From assembly GCA_020216895.1 (NCBI GenBank), contig JAIWOM010000092.1, positions 1-6,135 on the forward strand: a DNA stretch of 6,135 nt, given 5' to 3'. Source of the stretch: Microcella sp. (lineage in GTDB: Bacteria; Actinomycetota; Actinomycetes; Actinomycetales; Microbacteriaceae). Shown in pieces: positions 5,839 through 6,135 of the stretch; the first letter of the stretch is position 1, and each line of letters opens with the position of its first letter. The translations under genes and the position numbers were made by a program. A model generated the notes under the pieces. That model was not told where the DNA came from. It saw nothing but the letters and a program-made list of their open reading frames with translations, and searched no databases.

Positions 5839-6135
5839 TCAGGAGAGCGCGGTGCGCACGACGTCGAGCGCGGCGGCATCGCGCACGCGGAGCGTGACGA
5901 CAGGCATCCCGGCGGCGGTCAGCACGGCCGCGTCGCCCGCCGCCTGCGCGGCGATGAGCTGCCCGTAGCTGAACGGCCGGTCGGGGATCTCGAGGTCATC
6001 GGCGAGAGTGCCGGTGATCTGGAGGAACACCCCCCGCGCCGGCCCGCCCTTGTGGTACTGACCGGTCGAGTGCAGGAAGCGCGGGCCCCAGCCGAACGTG
6101 ACGGGCCGGCCGGTGCGCGCGGCGACGGCGGGGCG
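5839..6135 (-). CDS. pgi: Glucose-6-phosphate isomerase, C-terminal 98 residues (5' part beyond window)
   Basis: Interconverts glucose 6-phosphate and fructose 6-phosphate in the cytosol. Only the C-terminus is visible: the frame is open from the right edge to the TGA at 5841-5839. In fragment numbering, GWGPRFLHSTGQYHKGGP is at 15-32, VFLQITG at 36-42, and a PFSYGQLIAAQAAGD helix at 54-68. The lysine in HKGG (29) probably corresponds to the lysine of the isomerase active site. This 'LHSTGQxHKGGP' ending is the form found in some actinobacterial and cyanobacterial Pgi proteins and in the Pgi half of transaldolase-Pgi fusions. The classical E. coli-type ending (a GVELGK-like motif) is absent from the visible part. 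A GTG at 6030 is internal, since clear family sequence continues upstream. The gene could be a stand-alone pgi or the 3' end of a tal-pgi fusion, and the window cannot decide. It ends 26 nt before zwf, so it is in the same operon. Confidence 0.92.
   Translation of the reverse strand, partial: RPAVAARTGRPVTFGWGPRFLHSTGQYHKGGPARGVFLQITGTLADDLEIPDRPFSYGQLIAAQAAGDAAVLTAAGMPVVTLRVRDAAALDVVRTALS

Noticed and set aside
4424..5968. A 514-codon + strand open frame opposite zwf and the end of pgi
   Set aside because: The reverse strand encodes an intact, motif-complete glucose-6-phosphate dehydrogenase. The opposite frame has a biased composition and no recognisable domain.
1..6135. CRISPR arrays, insertion sequences, tRNA or rRNA genes, riboswitches, defence or toxin genes
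   Set aside because: I looked on both strands and saw no spaced direct repeats, terminal inverted repeats with a transposase, structured RNA signatures or accessory genes. Almost every base lies in core metabolic or housekeeping genes.

Overview
The window is chromosomal core-metabolism DNA from a high-GC actinobacterium. Two proteins are largely actinobacterial: RbpA, an RNA polymerase-binding protein, and OpcA, the glucose-6-phosphate dehydrogenase assembly factor (OpcA also occurs in cyanobacteria). Third codon positions are almost all G or C, GTG starts are common, and the SecG and RbpA sequences look like those of the Microbacteriaceae (order Micrococcales). The family assignment is from memory of homologues, not from a search.

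Left half, + strand (1-2451): the 3' part of pgk, then tpiA, secG and rbpA, all on one strand. pgk and tpiA overlap by 10 nt. secG follows after 64 nt, and that gap may hold an internal promoter. rbpA follows secG after 11 nt, and its Shine-Dalgarno sequence overlaps the secG stop. This is lower glycolysis joined to a Sec translocon subunit and a general transcription factor. A gap gene probably lies just upstream of the window.

Centre (2452-2497): a 46-bp convergent junction with an 8-bp perfect GC inverted repeat, probably a bidirectional terminator.

Right half, - strand (2498-6135), read right to left: the 3' end of pgi, then zwf, opcA and pgl. pgi feeds glucose 6-phosphate in or out of glycolysis. 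Zwf oxidises it to 6-phosphogluconolactone, OpcA is needed for Zwf assembly or activation, and Pgl hydrolyses the lactone. The genes are tightly packed: 26 nt between pgi and zwf, a 4-nt GTGA overlap between zwf and opcA, and 34 nt between opcA and pgl. They should be one operon whose promoter lies beyond the right edge, probably upstream of further pentose-phosphate genes.

All genes look intact except the two cut by the window edges. I see no mobile elements, CRISPR arrays, RNA genes or signs of recent transfer, and no gene-free stretch over 300 bases. I did not find a new biological system. The points worth a second look are an apparent excess of the hexamer GGATGC/GCATCC, cysteines confined to TpiA and OpcA, a divergent cysteine-free RbpA next to secG, and a Pgi of the 'STGQxHKGGP' type.
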